Both the position numbers and the translations under genes were made by a program. Below, one piece after another: positions 63,898 through 64,000 of a DNA stretch of 64,000 bases. The notes beneath the pieces were generated by a model that made no database searches, had not been told where the DNA came from, and saw only the letters and a list, made by a program, of their open reading frames with translations. Each line of letters starts with the position of its first letter. Positions within the stretch are counted from its first letter, which is position 1. The DNA is from Okapia johnstoni (Eukaryota > Chordata > Mammalia > Artiodactyla > Giraffidae): the NCBI GenBank assembly GCA_024291935.2, contig CM044320.1, positions 52,146,001-52,210,000 on the forward strand, written 5' to 3'.

Positions 63898-64000
63898 TCT
63901 AGTTTTAAATTATTACTTGATTATTCCTCACAGGGCCTCTCTTTGTAGATAGGTAGGTCTCACCTGAAGACTGCTTACTTGCCCTGGAGGTTCCACCTCC

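Overview
This window looks like a gene-poor stretch, intronic or intergenic, of a ruminant nuclear genome, most likely a bovid. The assignment rests on the repeats. About 17 copies of the tRNA-headed Bov-tA SINE and several BOV-A/BOV-A2 units are present, together with CHR-type SINEs and 3' ends of the RTE retrotransposon BovB. The Bov-tA and BovB families in this form are typical of ruminants. One 1,185 bp solo LTR resembles bovine class II endogenous retrovirus LTRs. Older layers shared by all placental mammals lie beneath: MIR, L2, old L1, MLT1-type LTRs, hAT-Charlie and Tigger DNA transposons, and a CR1/L3 protein relic. No conventional protein-coding gene, rRNA, tRNA, CRISPR array, phage or bacterial feature is supported.

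Layout. 0-9 kb: sparse repeats (L2, two MLT1 LTRs, a CHR SINE split by an L1) and a CpG cluster at 4.19-4.68 kb. 9-20 kb: MIR and L2 relics hit by BOV-A2, Bov-tA and CHR SINEs. 20-29 kb: mostly single-copy DNA with a possible non-coding exon (22,072-22,175) and several AT-rich blocks that look constrained. 29.7-36.8 kb: the most repeat-dense part, with a scrambled old L1, a nested reversed L1, an L2, a Tigger, a hAT relic, a CHR SINE and the solo LTR. 37-48.7 kb: mixed old repeats, a CR1/L3 EN-RT linker relic, a G-rich quadruplex candidate and a possible terminal exon (41,008-41,077). 49.2-51.5 kb: a 2.4 kb repeat-poor block holding a 35-nt exon-like unit with strong splice sites on both sides. 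52-64 kb: MIR, MLT1, paired hAT relics, several SINEs, a 10-bp perfect hairpin, the largest BovB copy with a 162-codon reverse transcriptase remnant, and a nested L1/BovB pair at the right end.

No genes can be seen working together. The readable biology is the insertion history: many elements have recognisable target-site duplications, and nesting gives relative ages (MIR, L2 and MLT1 are older than the CHR, L1 and Bov-tA copies inserted in them). If a host transcript crosses the window it probably runs on the + strand, because all four exon-like units lie there. Their reading phases do not join into one protein. Family names come from recalled consensus features, not a database search, so names of the older families are approximate.
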